Shown one piece after another: positions 63,160 to 64,000 of a stretch of DNA of 64,000 nt. The position numbers and the translations under genes are program-made. Below the pieces are notes generated by a model. It made no database searches and was not told the origin of the DNA. It worked only from the letters and a program-made list of their open reading frames with translations. This DNA is from Aselliscus stoliczkanus (lineage: Eukaryota; Chordata; Mammalia; Chiroptera; Hipposideridae): NCBI GenBank assembly GCA_033961575.1, contig CM066736.1:78764852-78828851 (forward strand), in the 5' to 3' direction. Numbering within the stretch: position 1 is the first letter of the stretch; each line of letters starts with the position of its first letter.

Positions 63160-64000
63160 TATTTCATTCCCCTATAAATATTTGAAATAATGACATAACA
63201 GTTAAAATAAAATTTTACAATTCACAGTAGGCCAGAAATTACATCTTGTATTACTATTTAAACTTTTAATGAAAAAGTTTGATGTGAACTTAAGGCATGC
63301 AAAACAGCATAGGTTGGTTGTGTTTTGTTCTTGCTTTTGTAAGTATGAGGATAAACAGGTTAGAGTGGAACTAAGATGAGATTTAAAAACAAGCCACCAG
63401 AGTGGTAGGAAGAAAAGCAGAAGAGTCACAGAAACCCGGATAACAGTACTTCAAGGAGGGAATGAGCAACTGGCCTTAACATTGTGAGATCAGCTAAGAT
63501 GTATTAGATTTGGCCAAAACCAGTTTACTGGTGAATTTAGTGGGAACAAAATTTTTTGTGTTTTTCTCAGTAGGGGCATTATGAGGGGACTCAATTAGAA
63601 TGGGATAAAGAGAGATTGGGAAAGAAGAAATAGAGAGTATGTAAAGAGTTCTTATAATAAATTTGGTGTGTGAAAAGGAAAGAGACAGGACAGTAGCCAA
63701 GGGGAGATGTCAAGTTCATGGAAAACTTTTCAAAAGATAGGAGATACCAGAGCATTTTTGAATGTATAGAAAATGTTAAATAGAGAGACTGGCTTTGAAG
63801 ATGCAGTACATAAAGAGATTAAATGATCAAGTGAGGTCTTTTAGAAAACATGAATTGATGGACCTTTGGTATCAGAAGGGACACTTCCTTGTAGCAGGAG
63901 GAGGGGAGAGCATGGGTTTTCATGTAGTTAGGTGTATAAATCTGGTAATAAATTCAGGGACTTCTATCACATGATTTCTTTTTCTTCTCAGAAGTATGAA
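63160..64000. other. Unassigned intron at the window end
   Basis: Purine-rich, perhaps decayed L2 complement. It ends in TTTCTTTTTCTTCTCAG, which looks like an acceptor, but the next bases do not encode DLG2. Confidence 0.5.

Noticed and set aside
63976..64000. Strong acceptor-like TTTCTTTTTCTTCTCAG at the window end
   Set aside because: The bases that follow do not encode the expected VNDCIL start of the next DLG2 exon, so it is taken as a decoy; too little sequence to test further.

Overview
The window is mammalian nuclear DNA. It is AT-rich and intron-like, packed with interspersed repeats, and has no bacterial-style gene layout. The repeats point to a bat. Two tRNA-derived SINE groups dominate: a short one of about 90 bp plus an A-tail, and a longer composite VES-like one that ends in a CCCCAATAAAATCTT-type tail. 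Together they suggest a yinpterochiropteran, possibly a horseshoe or leaf-nosed bat. That placement is inference from the SINEs only.

One exon can be supported with confidence: a 125-bp plus-strand exon at 41398-41522. It encodes the first part of a PDZ domain, with the residues specific to PDZ1 of DLG2 (PSD-93/chapsyn-110). The rest of the window is therefore read as two very long DLG2 introns: at least 41.4 kb upstream and at least 22.4 kb downstream of the exon.

Layout. 1-41397 is intron with old L2 and MIR fragments, MaLR (MLT1) LTRs, antisense and sense L1 3' ends, several DNA-transposon MITEs, microsatellites and young SINEs. 41398-41522 is the DLG2 exon. 41523-64000 is intron with a young inverted pair of composite SINEs (45494-46814), an MLT1-like LTR next to a palindromic DNA transposon (47366-48487), an AG/GT splice-site junction at 49666/49667 closing an 86-codon open stretch, an old L1 split first by an MLT1 LTR and then by a young element (50925-52582), and a mariner deletion derivative (62661-63157).

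The most notable element is at 52583-55239. It is a full-length HAL1-type ('half-L1') retrotransposon with a CpG-rich 5' UTR, an uninterrupted 289-codon ORF1, no ORF2 at all, a 3' UTR with an internal tandem repeat and a G-rich tract, an A-rich tail and perfect 16-bp target-site duplications. The second point worth a look is the 49407-49672 segment. It could be a recursive splice site or an unannotated alternative DLG2 first exon, because its reading frame leaves the PDZ1 exon's phase at the donor.

Most other short open frames are chance or lie inside repeats. Repeat family names are given by recognition and were not confirmed by a library search.
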